From Fratercula arctica (taxonomy: Eukaryota > Chordata > Aves > Charadriiformes > Alcidae), in NCBI GenBank assembly GCA_947846985.1, contig CANTUZ010000002.1:130038889-130102888 (forward strand): a stretch of DNA of 64,000 nucleotides, read 5' to 3'. Of this stretch, positions 46,091-59,670 are shown piece after piece. The position numbers and the translations under genes are program-made. The notes under the pieces were generated by a model. The model saw only the letters and a list, made by a program, of their open reading frames with translations. It was not told the origin of the DNA and made no database searches. Each line of letters starts with the position of its first letter. Position 1 is the first letter of the stretch.

Positions 46091-46426
46091 TCACTCAGAG
46101 TATATGGCATAGCAGTGGAAATAGGCAAGTTTTTACCAGCTTATTCTACCTAAAACCGTTATGGTTTTTTGTCAAGCCAAAACCATAATCCATTTTTCCA
46201 CAGTGCATTACAATCCCATGGCTGGTTTAGGTTCATATAATTATATAAATGAAACTGGAAGTCGTGTGGAAGTTTACAGCTTTTCCATCATCATTTTTCA
46301 CAACATCACTATGTCCTGGACAGCGCTTTAAAACCTGAACTCTTCTAAACATCGAAACTTTAAACAGGCAGCTTAAGATAGCAAAATTGATCTGTTGATT
46401 TGGACACATGCCTGTCATTGGCAGGA
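46091..46426. other. Intergenic, no recognised feature
   Basis: About 340 bp right of the LTR target site; nothing recognised. Confidence 0.6.
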
Positions 46427-46502
46427 TCTGAGTTCAGTCACCTGCTCTTCCAGAGACTCCCTAGTGTCATTCACACAAGTCATTCAGAGCCTCTGTCCTG
46501 CG
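46427..46502 (+). repeat. Possible MIR (CORE-SINE) relic
   Basis: The segment with gagttcagtcacctgctctt, cactagtgtcat-like ccctagtgtcattcacacaa and gtcattcagagcctctgtcc resembles the conserved central part of MIR in sense orientation. Short and diverged. Confidence 0.35.
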
Positions 46503-47454
46503 AAGGCTAAAATTGTCATTGTTTTCTCTGGCTAATCCTACAATATGAGAGTGGCATGTCACAAGATCCCCAAGACACCTAGACCTGAAATATTTAACCC
46601 CAGGGGAGTTTTAAACATCTCTCACCTGTATTGATCTCACCAGCTTGCTAATCTGGGTACTTCTTGTATGTTGTGACTCTTGGCCACACAATGATTTTGT
46701 TGGTAGCTCTTAGTATCAGGAATACTGTATTCCTCAGTTATGCAAGTCCATCAAATAGAGAGCTAATTTTGCCAAAAATAACTGGTTTCAGAAGATTTAG
46801 CAAATGCTTTTTTCCTTCCCCAATCTTCTAACTGTGTCATTTTGGCCTGAGAGTCAACTACCATTGCCTGCATGAGAAACTTGTAGGGGTCCCTTAAAAT
46901 CTGTAGCATCTCCTAAGAGACTTGTTCAGCTGCTGTATGTTCCTATCTTCTTATTTAAGCACACAACAATCTGTGCATGCCATAGCCTTAATGATATATC
47001 ATTGTCAGATAACATAATACAAATCATGGTTATGCATGGAACTAACAGCACTCCAGCCATTGCAAAATCACATGTAGCACATCACAGAGCCCAGAACAGT
47101 GGCTGCTACCATCTCTGATGGAGCCTGTTGGCTGCAGGCAGCAATGCCCAGCAAAAAGGTTAGAAAACCTTGGTCTAACTGAGTTTGAGGATGGAAAGAG
47201 ACATCACACATTTTTGTTTGCATAAAAATAGAATGATACCAGCTCTATATTTAGGCCAATCTGCCCATGAGAGGGGATCAGAATTACCTAGTCATGCGAA
47301 TGAAAAGTGTAATATAGATACAATAAGGAGATCCTCAGGTGATGAAAACAGTCATAGATTGGCTGAAATAGGATCAGAGTGCTTGCCTGTGGTATTGTCA
47401 TAATATATTGTCTTTTTATTCTTCAGAGGCCTTTGTGTCCTTTTATGTACTAGT
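46503..47454. other. Intergenic, no recognised gene
   Basis: 950 bp of mixed unique sequence; nothing recognised. Confidence 0.6.
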
Positions 47455-48450
47455 AGAATCATAGAATGGTTTGAGTTGGAAGGGACCATTAAAGATCATC
47501 TAGTCCATACCCCCTGCCATGGGCAGTGATATCTTTCACTAGATCAGGTTGCTCAAAGCCCTGTCCAACCTGACTTTGAGCGCTTCCAATAATGGTGCAT
47601 CCACAGCTTCTCTGGGCAACCTGTTCCAGTATCTTACCACTCTCATCGTAAAAAATTTCCTCCTTATATTAAATCTAAATCTGCCCTCTTTCAGTGTAAA
47701 ACCATTGCCCCTTGTCGTGTCTGTACAACCCTTGGTAGAAAGTCTCTCTCAGTTTCTTATAAGCTTCCTTATAAAACCATATCAAAGGTCTTACAGAAGT
47801 CTAGGTGGATGACATGTGTAGCTCTTCCCTTGTCCACTGATGCAGCCACTCCACCATAGAAGGCTTAAAGATTAGACTTGCCTTTGGTGAAACGAAGCTG
47901 ACTGCCTCTAATCACCTCCCTGTCTTCCACGTATTTTGATATGTCTTCCAGGAGGATCTGTTCCATGATCTTACCAGGCACTGAGGTAGAGCTGACTGGT
48001 GGGTAGTTCCCAGGGTCCTCCTTTTTACCCTTTTTAAAAACAGGTGTGATGCTTCCCTTTTTCCAGTCACCAGGGACTTTGCCTGACCACCATGACTTTT
48101 CAAATATGATTGAGAGTGGCTTGGCAACTACATCAACTGATTCCTTCTGGACTCCGGGATGCATCTTTTTGGGTTCCATGGACCTATGTATTCAGGTTCA
48201 TCAGGTGGTCTTGAACGTGATCTTATCCAACAATGGGAGGGACTTCATTGCCCCCATCCCTGCCTTGAGGTTCAGTGTCTTGAAAGATGTAGGAAGAGAG
48301 ATTACCATTGAAAACTGAGGCAAAAAAATTGAGTTCCTCAGCCTTCTCCATGTTGGTTGTCACCAGTTGTCCTGTCTTATTTATTATTTCCTTTAATCTT
48401 CCTTGTCTGGCCAATGTACCTACAGAAGTCTTTGTTATTCTTCGCATCTC
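47455..48450 (-). mobile_element. CR1 LINE with reverse-transcriptase fragment and internal deletion
   Basis: Read on the minus strand, 48450-47776 encodes pieces of the CR1 ORF2 reverse transcriptase: NMEKAEELNFFASVFNG, then PLSIIFEKSWWSGKVPGDWK, GSITPVFKKGKKEDPGNY and PGKIMEQILLEDISKYVED, with frameshifts and stops. Near 47775 it jumps to the 3'-terminal region (47775-47455), which ends in the antisense-read tail agaatcatagaatggtttga. The catalytic palm and the rest of the C-terminal domain between them are missing. Non-functional. Confidence 0.9.
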
Positions 48451-50875
48451 TTGCTAAACTCAGCTCATGACTCACAAATGACAAAACATTCAAAGCCCAA
48501 ATCCATGAAGACGCTTTGCATCTAACATCGCACTGGCTTCAAAATGATGTCACTGGAGTTAGGAATGGATTTAGGTTGCTAATATTTGGTAGACATGGGT
48601 CTTTGTCTCATACATTATTCAGTCAACATAATAAAGAACAAACCACAGAGCTTTAGCTATTAACTTTTTTTATCACTTTTATGTATTGTCTGGAAAAACG
48701 TTTGAGCATTCAGCATTAGTGGAGTCAAAACACATTCTTACTGCCTTTTCTTCCAGGTTTTTCATTCTGCATTTCGGAGTAGTTGAGAACGTACTTTTAT
48801 GTTACAATGTTTTTCCCCCTAGACATTACATTCTAAGTCACTTTAGCAATTTAAATGCTGATTCTGAGGTATGTATGTGGGCAAATGTAACATTCATTAT
48901 GCTTTGTGCAGTAACTTGAGGGTACCTCTGGCCATTAAACCTCATTTTACTGAAAATTTGAATACAACCTAGGACACCATGGCTTGTCATCTTTTGTGTA
49001 TGTTTTATGATTTAGAAGAAGAGAATGTTTTCTTCCAGCTCTGTCAAGCCTGGCATTACTGAGACCAAGCTTATGCAGCCTTTGGATGGAAAAATACCAC
49101 ACATGATTTGCAACTAGGATGAAGAGGTATTTGTGCAAGCTGCTGATGTGTTTAGGTAGCAGTCATGAAAAACTGATTATCAATGCGACTGAAAATGTTT
49201 TAGCTGCAATGACTGAAATCATGAAGCTCTCCACCATCACCAACTGTTCACTTAACCACCATCAGTCTTGTCTCTTATGATTTGGGTACAAATACTTGCA
49301 TTTCTCATGGGGTCATGTAAGAAATATCATGTAAGTTATGTAAATGCTGCTTTTTTCTCCATATGTTTTGAAAAGGTGGGTTTGGGATTTTTTTCCCCGT
49401 TTGACTTTCTAATCTAAAGCAAAAAGTAGCAAATCTATCCAATAACGGTTTGCTGTTCAACATTATGACCCAGCTTCAGCTAAGCACAAAATAAAGCAGA
49501 GAGTTAATTAATTTGAAGAACTGGGGTAAAAAAGAGCAATTTAAATTAATGAAAAATATGTATTGGGCTAACAATATGTAAGTGTTTAGTACATGGCGCT
49601 AACAATATACGTTTATATGTTTATAATGTTGTGTAAACAAAATGGTCTGCCAGTGATACGGGCTCTTTCCAGTGCTGTTAAAATTTCCTGAATGGTAGGT
49701 CCTGTTATGGTCACACATGGGTCCTTCTTTTTGGACAGAACCTCTGACCGTTCCCATCCCTTACCATTGCAAGGTGTGATGTACCCAGCTACCAGACAAT
49801 CTTTCTGTCTTTTGTACTCTTCATGGCATCTAACACAGGCCAGATTCTTTCCTGTATTTTGCAATCTCTGCAACACTGTTAGCGCAAAAACCCTACCGTG
49901 CAGATAACCGAACTTGTGAATTCCATAGTGTGAGGAGCTCTAAACCATCACCCCCTGACCTTCATCTCCACTGTGGGAAAGGCACTATGTTATTGGAGTT
50001 TTGAGCACTTCAGCAGCCTGCAGGTGACTTATAGTCACTGGTTTTCTAACAACTGCCCTCCAAAGATAAGCTCCAGTCTGACGCAACAGCTTGGGCTATG
50101 ATCATAAGAATTCACGTATTCAAAAGTCAGTACTCACAGAGAAAATTTGCATTGGGAAACCCAAACACAGTAAGGATAAGGTAGAACACTTTGGTCCTGC
50201 AGTTTTCATTCAGCAAGTAAAACACACCTTGGATACTTCAGTTTCGTGAATCTCCATCATGTCAGCGGTGAAATCTGGGAAATAATCAATCTATCTGAGT
50301 GTAGAGAACACTCCCACTTCAAAATGGAAAATATCCTGTTGATCTTCCTTTGATTTTATGATTATAAACAAAGTATTTTCTGAATTTCTTATTATTTCTT
50401 TTAAAAAAAATTAACAAATGTAGAGGACAAAATTGAAAAAAAATTCTTTCTATTGTATGATTAAAATCGGGGTTTAATTACCTGTTCACAAAAATAGTTA
50501 TTAATGGTTTTCTCCATGTGAAATTTGGAGGAAAAAAATTTACGTAAGTACTTAATGAACAGGAAAAATATTCCTCGAGTAGCTGAATTCATCATCCTAT
50601 TGTAGACGAGATGCAAAAGAACTGGGAAATGTCACTGTTCCCAAGCCAAAGAGATCAGGAGTGATCAAACAAAAAGAGAAAATGACGACTCTGTCATGAC
50701 CGTGAATGGAAGCAGGACACGGGTTCACCCCAGAAATTATAGCAGTGAAAGGCTACTATCTTCTGCCCCTGACGGGGAGTGGTATTCATGCTTGACTGAT
50801 TTCTCATTCAAAGTAATCTCAAACACCGAGTAATTTGAATATCATAGTGAAGTAGGGAGCTGTTATTCTCCCTGT
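48451..50875. other. Intergenic, no recognised gene
   Basis: 2.4 kb. An 87-codon minus-strand frame (49613-49876) containing KKKDPCVTITGPTIQEILTA is not recognised. Otherwise unique sequence. Confidence 0.55.
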
Positions 50876-51000
50876 AGGCTTTACCGATTGCCTGTCAGAG
50901 GGCAGAGAGGTCAAACAGCTTGCATAAGGCCGTGCAAGGAAAAAGTGTTTCACCTCTGTATTAGCTCTCAGTCCAGCACTTAGACAACTAGGCTATTCTT
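50876..51000 (-). repeat. Probable MIR (CORE-SINE) relic
   Basis: Antisense MIR-like words in order: gtcagagggcagagaggtca, aacagcttgcataaggccgt, gcaaggaaaa, tctgtattagctctcagtcc and agcacttagacaactaggct. This follows the reverse complement of the tRNA-derived and core regions. Diverged, as expected of a copy that predates amniote divergence. Confidence 0.5.
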
Positions 51001-51993
51001 TTATCAACCTAATTTACTTATTTTTTTGACATACCTATAAAAAAATAAATAGGAGAAAGTGACTGTTGTTTGAGAGTCAGCCTCTAAATGAGCAAAATAA
51101 GTCACTGCTCTACACATCTGGTTGCATATTTTCTCCCTTCTCATATTTATACTTCAAAATGTCTGTTTAAATACAGCAAGACTATAATATTTACGTTAGA
51201 GCGAGGTGTGATGCTCTAATAGGTTATGGTGGAATAAGAAAGGCACTAAATGTTCTTGTGCCTTTTACTATATGTTGTTTTGACATTGCTTATTTGCAGG
51301 AGGCTGACTTACTGCTTCATAAACAGTTGAATAGAAATGAGGCAGAGCACACATTAGTAGAGGTAGGAACACACTGAGAAGATGCCACCCTTTAATCTAG
51401 CTTCCTATTTAGTTGCTAAATCTCCTCCCATGTTTTCATCTCCATAAACCTACCCTCAGAACACTGTTGATCTTTTTGCAAACCTATGTATGTGTTCCAG
51501 CACAGCAAAAGTCATATCCATATGAAGTGCACAGGTAGTAAAGTGCAAGGATGAAACAACATTTCCATCCAAATGGAAGACATTCAAGACCTGTCAAACC
51601 TTTAGACACAAGTTATGCTGCTGTCAGTGAAAACAGAAAAGCAGAAGTACATCTCCTGTTGGTGATTTATTGTAATATCCGAGGAACAGAGCTGCTATGT
51701 CCACAGTAAAAATGGGTTCACAGTACCCGTACTTTCCTTTCCCCCTCCTCCCTGTTGTAGAGAGGAAGACTGAACGTTTTCAAACTGAAGAGAGCAGGGA
51801 AACAAGCAGAATGGCAAGAAAGATGTAAAATATTACCAAGGAGAATAGTTATGAGGTAAGAGGAGCTTCTAGTATAAAATCAGTTTCACTGATTGCCAGG
51901 CTACGTGGGGTGCAGTGAATAAGGTGCCTGCTCCACCTGCACAGAGGTAGCCAGAGGCAAGTCATCAGCTTCCTGTGAACCTGCATGAGCAGG
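51001..51993. other. Intergenic, no recognised gene
   Basis: About 1 kb; nothing recognised. Confidence 0.6.
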
Positions 51994-52475
51994 ATCACAG
52001 AATCACAGAATGGTAGGGGTTGGAAGGGACCTCTGGAGAACATCTAGTCCAACCCCCCTGCCAGAGCAGGGTCACCTAGAGCAGGTTGCACAGGAACGCG
52101 TCCAGGGGGGTTTGGAATGTCTCCAGAGATGGAGACTCCACCACCTCTCTGGGCAGCCTGTGCCAGTGCTCTGCCACCCTCAAAGTAAAGAAGTTCCTCC
52201 TCATGTTTAGATGGAACTTCCTCTGTTCAAGTTTGTGCCCATTACCTGTCCTGTCACTGGGCACCACTGAAAAGAGCCTGGCCCCATCCTCCTGACACCC
52301 ACCCTTTCAGTATTTATAAGCATTGATAAGATGCCCCCTCAGTCATCTTTTTTCCAGACTAAAAAGACCTCGGCCTCTTTCTATGTAAGAGAAATGTTCC
52401 AGTCCCCTAATCATCTTGGTAGCCTTTTGCTGTACCCTCTCCAGCAGTTCCCTGTCTTGGATGTACTGTCCCAGG
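51994..52475 (-). mobile_element. CR1 LINE 3' portion
   Basis: Starts with the antisense tail atcacagaatcacagaatgg, then ttggaagggacctctggaga. The minus strand encodes the end of ORF2: [20 protein letters not shown], then [14 protein letters not shown]. It is 5'-truncated near 52475. The tail variant tcacag instead of tcatag marks a different subfamily from the other copies. Confidence 0.92.
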
Positions 52476-53130
52476 TAAGAAAGTCTCCCAAAAGACCATT
52501 ATGCTAGTGTGGATCTGGGTGCATGCCACGGTAGCTGACCTGTGCAAATTCACCCTAAGCAGATGCGATTACCGCATTCTTCTTTCCTCCTGGAGAATCT
52601 TTCTCAGAAATGCAGGTTAAACTTCAGGCCTTATATTTGTGTCCGTACCTCCTCTTGGCCTCCATAGGTTCTACAAATCTGCAATTACAGTTTTATTGAC
52701 TGACAATCTGAAGTGTGCTGAGAAAGAAAATGTATTTTGAACCACAAACTTAGTCTACAGTTTTATCTAGACAAAACCAGATATTACCTCCAACCTAAAG
52801 CACTTCAACATCGCTAATGTTTAATTGTTTATAGTGTCCGCCTTTTTAAACAAGCCTAAGCAGAATGACTTTCTGTAACTTGATGTTGATGGATTACCCA
52901 CAGTAGGATTTGATCACAGCAAGGCTTACAATGTACCAAATGTACAAAGGTAAGGAGATGCCAAAACTGAAGACCAGTAGATGAAGTAAAGTTCCCCAGT
53001 GCAGATATATTTTCCAGTAGAAAGAATTCTCTGTGTTTGCTTAGGGACTGGGAAGAACAGTTACTTCCTACCAACTTCCAATTTCTTTTGACCTCAGTGA
53101 CTTCATTATGACCTCATTCTTTCATGCTTG
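52476..53130. other. Intergenic, no recognised gene
   Basis: 655 bp; nothing recognised. Confidence 0.6.
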
Positions 53131-53155
53131 TTTTTTTTGTTTTTTTTTTTTTTTT
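53131..53155. repeat. Poly-T tract
   Basis: About 24 T residues broken by one G. No retrocopy is recognised beside it. Confidence 0.95.
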
Positions 53156-55465
53156 AGATTTAGAAAGTGCCTTAAACTTTGAGTTCTTCTGATCTCAAGA
53201 GTGTCAGACTTTCCAGGACAAATTACCTCCTGTCACATGATTAGGATGCAGTAGGACCTTTATAAAAGTTCACTAAAATTATCATAGACTGTCTGAAGAG
53301 ATCAGCTTCTTGTGGATTGATAAATCCCCATTCATTATTCTAATCTATACTGAATAACATGAGAGGAAAATAGTTCTACAGGATAAAAGTAAAAAAGGAC
53401 AATATCTGCATTCCTGGTACCTTCCCACTGGAGTTACAAAGTAGACTTTCCATATATGTGGGGATTAGGCCTTGTTACTAGCATTTCTATTATGAAAATT
53501 TGCTAATGGCTTAAGTACCATTTGAAATTAGATTATTTCCAGGCTATCCTGTAGCCTACAAGTTGAGTTCCTCCTAGAGAATTAGGAGAAACCTGTTCAG
53601 ATCCACTCAAGAAGAATACTGCAGGTTTAGGACTCATGTATTCTGGGTAAAAGCCCTAAAAACTGAGCCATAGAAGGAAAGGGACACAACCACTGCCAAC
53701 TTTTTCTGCAGGCCTGGCATTATTAAACATGCTCTAAGGATACGTACCAGGTTGAGCCTACATAGCAAAAGCTAGGTGAATAAAGCTTAGCTTAAGGAGT
53801 CTTCTGCAGAATCTGGGCTCTTTTTCTGCTCCTGACATTTTTGACAATGGACCCTAGGCTCTTCCAGAATTAGGCAGCAGGTTTTAAGGATATAAATTTT
53901 GGTCTGAAGCGCTCAAACTAACATTTTAGCATTTAGCCCTTCAGTGGATTGACACACTTTGGACTTAAAAACTTCAGAGTGAAACTGAATATGGATGAGG
54001 CATAAAATATATATATTATGCTTCTGTTCCCTTTAAAATGTTTTTGAAGTGCTTCAGTTGCATGGCCAGAAGAATTTGCATTCTCCTCTGGAAGGGCTTC
54101 GATGAGGATCCCAGAGAATACTTGCATCCTAACTGCCCTCTGGTTTAGCAGATTGACACACTCCTGAAATGTGAAATATGGCTTGGGATGCCTTCTGCCC
54201 TAAGAGAGAACTATATGCAAGCTTCTCACTTCCTGCATGGGTGAGCTAATCAAAAAAGCCACTAATTAAAAACTAGTGTAATACATACAGCACAAGCTAG
54301 ACAGATACTGCTTCAAATGAAATGGGATGTGCCAGCAACATTTTGTAAAGAACCCAAGGTAGCAAGCACTGAGAATAGCCCAAGCTCACCTTGTAGACTG
54401 GCTCAGCCACAGCAGGTAGCCAGACAGATGTTTAAACTGAATCTTCTAAGAAAGACTGTGTTTGAGACAAGGCTCAGCAACCTGAGAGCATGACAATGGA
54501 ACAGCTGTTTTGGGCATGTGTGTGAGCAGAAGTCCTGTGAGGCAGCTACGGGTGAGACAGGCATTTTGGGGATCTTTCTCTTGGACATAGGATGCACTTA
54601 AGTGCCTAAACCCTTTGGTTTATTGACCCTCACCCATTGTGCCAACAGACAATATTTTGTGGACTCTGCAGTACATTTCTTTCCCAACATTTTTGCTCGC
54701 CCACTCAAAAAGGAACCATTTTCTGAAGTAGTTTACAATTGTCATGAAAGTCAGTAAGACACTTCTAATTGTGGCCAGAACCGTCAACCTAAGCTATTAA
54801 ACAAAACCTCAGTTCTCTAAGGCAATACTGGGAACAGTTGCTTTTAGTGTGCAAGTTTGAAACATCTTTCTTAAAGCTTTTATTGCCAGTGAACTCCTTA
54901 TAAAGCAGAATACTCGCTGTACTACAGAAATTTGCTTCAATTTTAAAATGCTTTAAAATGAAATATATTGAAAATGTCTAGCCTACTACTCAAAAAAAGA
55001 AACAACATTATTGACCACTTAGAAATGTAATTCTTCCCACAAGCAACAACAACATCCTTATAGAAAAAAATATGAATTTAAGGGAAAGTTATGAGCTGAA
55101 TGGTCTTTTTTTCCTCCTCTGTCTGAGAAGTAAGTGGTGTCTGAACTTCTGCATACAGAAGAGAAAAATTAGGAACTTAGTAGGTATAATCCTTGCTTTG
55201 CTCAGTGGCAAAACATACTTATTCTGCAGATAATTAGGATCATGGCGAGGGCTGATTTTCAGTATCATAAATATAATTCATTTATGTTCTATCTGGTCTC
55301 AATGAAAGATGACAATAGCATCCATTTATGAATTTAAAAGTTTCTTTATTATGGAAAGATATGATAGGGAGATCCTGTATTTAATTTTCTCTTCCAGTTC
55401 ATTACTGGATAATGTTTTATGGCAACTAGCATGATAAAGAAGATGTGACATAAGATCTGGTTTTA
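53156..55465. other. Intergenic, no recognised gene
   Basis: 2.3 kb of unique sequence. Small chance frames only. Confidence 0.6.
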
Positions 55466-55970
55466 ATAGAATCATAGAATCATTTAGGTTGGAAAAGACC
55501 CTTGGGATCATCGAGTCCAACCATCAACTCCACTCTACAAAGTTCTCCCTTACACCGTATCCCCTAACACCACATCTAAACGACTCTTAAACACATTCAG
55601 GGATGGTGACTCCACCACTTCCCTGGGCAGCCTATTCCAGTATCTGACCACTCTTTCTGTGAAGAATTTTTTCCTAATGTCCAGCCTAAACCTACCCTGC
55701 TGCAGCTTCAACCCATTCCCTCTTGTTCTATTGCTAATTACCTGTGAGAAGAGACCAGCACCAACCTCTCTACAATGTCCTTTCAAGTAGTTGTAGAGTG
55801 ATGAGGTCCCCCCTCAGCCTCCTCTTCCTCAAACTAAACACTCCCAGCTCCTTCAATCGCTCCTCATATGATTTATTCTGCAGGCCCTTCACCAGCTTCG
55901 TTGTCCTCCTCTGCACTCGCTCCAGCACCTCGATATCTCTCCCATATTGAGGTGCCCAAAACTGGACACA
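55466..55970 (-). mobile_element. CR1 LINE 3' portion with open ORF2 C-terminal tail
   Basis: Antisense tail atagaatcatagaatcattt at the left. The minus strand keeps a 79-codon frame covering the ORF2 C-terminus ([48 protein letters not shown] to the natural stop). It is 5'-truncated near 55970. The tail end is well preserved, so this is one of the younger copies here. Confidence 0.94.
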
Positions 55971-58900
55971 ATAGAGAAGTCTGAAGAGCCATCTTTTAGT
56001 ATATTGGGATTTTTATGTGGTTGGTTTCATCCCAGTTCTCATGGTGTGATTCAGCAGTGTTAGTGTGGGGCATGTTGAGCAAATATCTGTTTAATGATCC
56101 TTTCATTCATACTGCTTTGTAGCTTGAAATATCCTACCAGTATATTCAGTCCATTGTCCATGACCAAATGCCATATTTTTGTCTGTCTTTTGCATTACAT
56201 CCTGCACCTAGCTCCATCTCACCCATCGTTCTGAAAGATTTTTTATTATATTTGCTTATGTTTTTCTCCTTTCTTCTTCTCTTAATATTTTGTTACTTCT
56301 CCTAATATATCATTCATAATGAGGAGAAAATGTAAAATGCTAATAAAAGCTTTAGAACTAACAGCATCCTTATTCAAATCCCTTTTCTGCCTATCTCTTC
56401 GGATCAGTCTGCATACACACTGGCTAGATAATAACAGGATACCACTTAAAAACATTCATAGAAAATATACATAGAGAGTAAACTCACAAATAATTTAGAG
56501 TCAATTCCGATATTTATCTGTTTAAAAGCTAAAGAATCTCAGAAATGCAACTTTCTCCATTCACTCCCATAATGCCTTCAAAGTGCTCTAACATATCTCC
56601 ACGTGCATTCACTGCTTTGCCTTCGTGTTAAATTTGCTGCCAGCTCAATTCCTTTTCCTAGTAGTTTGTAAACACATCTGTCCAGCAGAAAGAGGAAATG
56701 ACCAGCAGTTCATTTCACGTATTTCTAACAAATGTTCAGGAAAATGTGACTTACGTTCATTATTGATCTGTCCTGGACTTGGATGAAATTCTGTTTGGCA
56801 GTGAGGAGTATCCTGTCTTTTCACTGAAGAGCTTTAAGGAAATAAGGACAAAATAACCAGAGACTTGACTGCCAGATAGGAGGCATATGCTTTCCTATTA
56901 CATTTCTATTACAAAAATGAGCATACTATTGAAAAGATATCCTAATTTGTTATCAAATAATTCTAAGACATAGGTCAGTTAACAACCAGTATGAAACAGT
57001 ACAACTCTATTAGTTTAAACAGTATTTTATATAAAGGAATTTGTCTCTTTATGTTTCATTCCTAGTCCTGGGAACAGATTTCTAAATGTCTAACCAATAC
57101 ATCTTCTTTCTGCAGAAAAATGCAAGTGCCATTCAAGGGGCATCGTTATCCAACTATAGGATTTAGAGGCAGATTCTCTTTTCATCTGGGTTTCCAAAAG
57201 TACAGGCAGCTCAAATATAGCTCAGGTCTGGCATCGGAAATGTTAAGCAGCATGAACTCCTGACATTTTCCAGCATTCTAAGAGAAAAAACCCCAACTTT
57301 TTACATGTTTATCCTCTGCCTCTTAATCCCAAAAAATAAGAATTTCAAAGTAGACATCATTCAAGTTTAATACATTCAGAGAATTGTAAAAATAAAACAC
57401 AGCATAAATGTCTAATCTTATTATTTAACAATTTTTACTAATTTATTAAATCTATTATACAGCCCAATTCTACAAATTATGTTCATGTTGGATATACATG
57501 ACATATCCCTGTAGTATGCTTATGTTCAAATCATGCTCATTTATATACCAGTGGGATTACTACACTAAGAAATGTGACATATTTGCCAGCGAGAGAAACC
57601 ACTGTACAGAAATAACTAATTTCTTTAGCTGTTTCATAGTCTTTTCCTATTGCTCTTCTCTTCTTCTCTGTTGTCCAAACAATTGTGGTGATAAACAGCA
57701 AGAAGGTTTTGATAAAGTTATAGGACAGCACTCAAAGGCATCAGCTTTGATTAGTTTTTAAAGTAAGTGTTATTTTCAAGCACACAAATGCATCAATATG
57801 CTCACATATTCTACATAAGATTAGAAATAAATTAGACTTTTCCAAATACCGATCTATGAAGGTTTAATTACTTTCAAGACTCCTTTTGTTCAAAGCACTG
57901 CATTAACTTCCAAATGAATTTAAGCCTGATGTGAGCTGAGAGAGTGAGATTTAGACATGCTATGCCAGCCTAGCAAGAGAAAGACAAAACCAAGCAGATC
58001 TGTGAAATAAAGCCAGGTGATCTTTTTTCTTTTTCTGGAATACTTTAGGAAAACTAAGAAGAAGGGACGTAGAACCCATTTGCCTTGCAGGAAGCATTTA
58101 ATTAAGTCCACTAAAATGTGCATTCACTGTATTCAAATAAATTTTGCCTATCAGTTTTCAGGACTTGATGCACTGAACAGTCAAACCACTCCTCTGCATT
58201 GAAGACACGCTTTAATTAAGTAAGAATATGCATTGAGCTTATTCCTTCCTAAGGCCTGGAGAAGTGGGTTGAGACAGACAGGACACTATTTAGGAAGGCT
58301 GTCAGAAATGGGTTGCTTTTGCCGCACCTTCTTGGAGTAACATAAAGCACAGGTGGGTACGAATAAACTGGAGCCAAAGTAAGGATGCCCCTTCCTCACA
58401 GATGCCTTGATCATCCCTGCTCTTTTCCCATATCCCTGTAGCTTTCCATTTTTCACAACCTCAGGTGCTCCCTTTACAAGCCATCCTTTCCAGCATCTGT
58501 ACTCTGAACAGCTTTATCCCAGTATTTTGGCAGAACTCACACTTCCTAAAGACTGCTTTAAGACTTGCTTGTAACAGCAATGAAGCATCACCCAGCATGA
58601 TTTTATTTCTGTCAGTGGAACAGCACTTTTACAATTTCCCTGTGAATGAACAGTATTGCAGCAAATCCAAAGGAGATAATGTTTTCCAAATGTTTTCCTC
58701 AGGATCACAGTTTGATTCCTGGAATTGCCAGTTGCTCAAAACTGTCAGCCACAGTTTACATGAAATATCCTGTTTCAGTAAGCAGTGTATAATCACCAAA
58801 GAACGATTCTCCCTCTCCCTTCAAACAAAACCACTATAACTTTATTTTGGGCCATACAGGGTTTACTAAAAAGCCAGATCTAGTTGAAGATCAGGCAAGT

Positions 58901-59494
58901 TGTATAATGCTGCTTGGCAGTTTGAGCAGATCACTGCAGATGTATCATTCTTGTAATGGTTATGTTATAATACATTATTTATTCCCCTCCAACCCTATTT
59001 AGCCATTTAAAAAAGAAGAAAATATCGTGAACAGTATGTTAATACAGCAATGTACTTGTACCTCTCTTCTCCTTAGTAATGGAGCAGCACACTCTGACTT
59101 GAATGTTGTGAGAGTTACTTTTCCTTCTGCCAAAGCAACAGGAGTTTTCTCAGATGCCTCCATAGTTTTGTACCATCTAGTTTGGTATCAGGCACCTCCT
59201 GCCCTCCCATCCAGCTGCTACAGAGGACGCTGGCAGATCCCTGTGAATGGGGAAAGGGCCGGGAGGGTGGATGCAGTCACCAGCCTGGGAAGGGAATGAG
59301 GGATGGGAGCTAAGGAGGCTGGAGGGACACTGTGCCCCACACAGGGGTGACTGGATGCTGGGTGCTTTCAGCTCCAACCTCAGGAATATCTTGGGACTGG
59401 AAGGGAAAGAGGGAGCTGTGAGGAGCAGAGATAGAGAATGCTGATATTTTCTGCAGAAAAGAATTGTTTTTAAAGCATTACTATACAATATTTT
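55971..59494. other. Intergenic, no recognised gene
   Basis: 3.5 kb. AT-rich to about 58.3 kb, then GC-richer from about 59.1 kb. A 124-codon plus-strand frame (58465-58839) has no recognised relatives and looks like chance. Confidence 0.55.
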
Positions 59495-59670
59495 GCCCAG
59501 AGAAGTTGTCAATGCCCCATCCCTGGAACTGTTCAAGACCAGGCTAGATGGGGCTTTGAGCAACCTGGTCTAGTGGGAGGTGTCCCTGCCCATGGCTGGG
59601 AGGTTGGAACTAGGTGATCTTTAAGGTCCTTTCCAACTCAAACCATTCTATGATTCTATGATTCTATGAT
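59495..59670 (+). mobile_element. CR1 LINE 3' tail fragment
   Basis: Begins gcccagagaagttgtcaatg, includes gaccaggctagatggggctt and ggtcctttccaactc, and ends in three attctatg units. About 175 bp, sense to the plus strand. Confidence 0.92.

Noticed and set aside
49613..49876. 87-codon minus-strand ORF
   Set aside because: No recognisable family, and its length is within chance expectation for the window.
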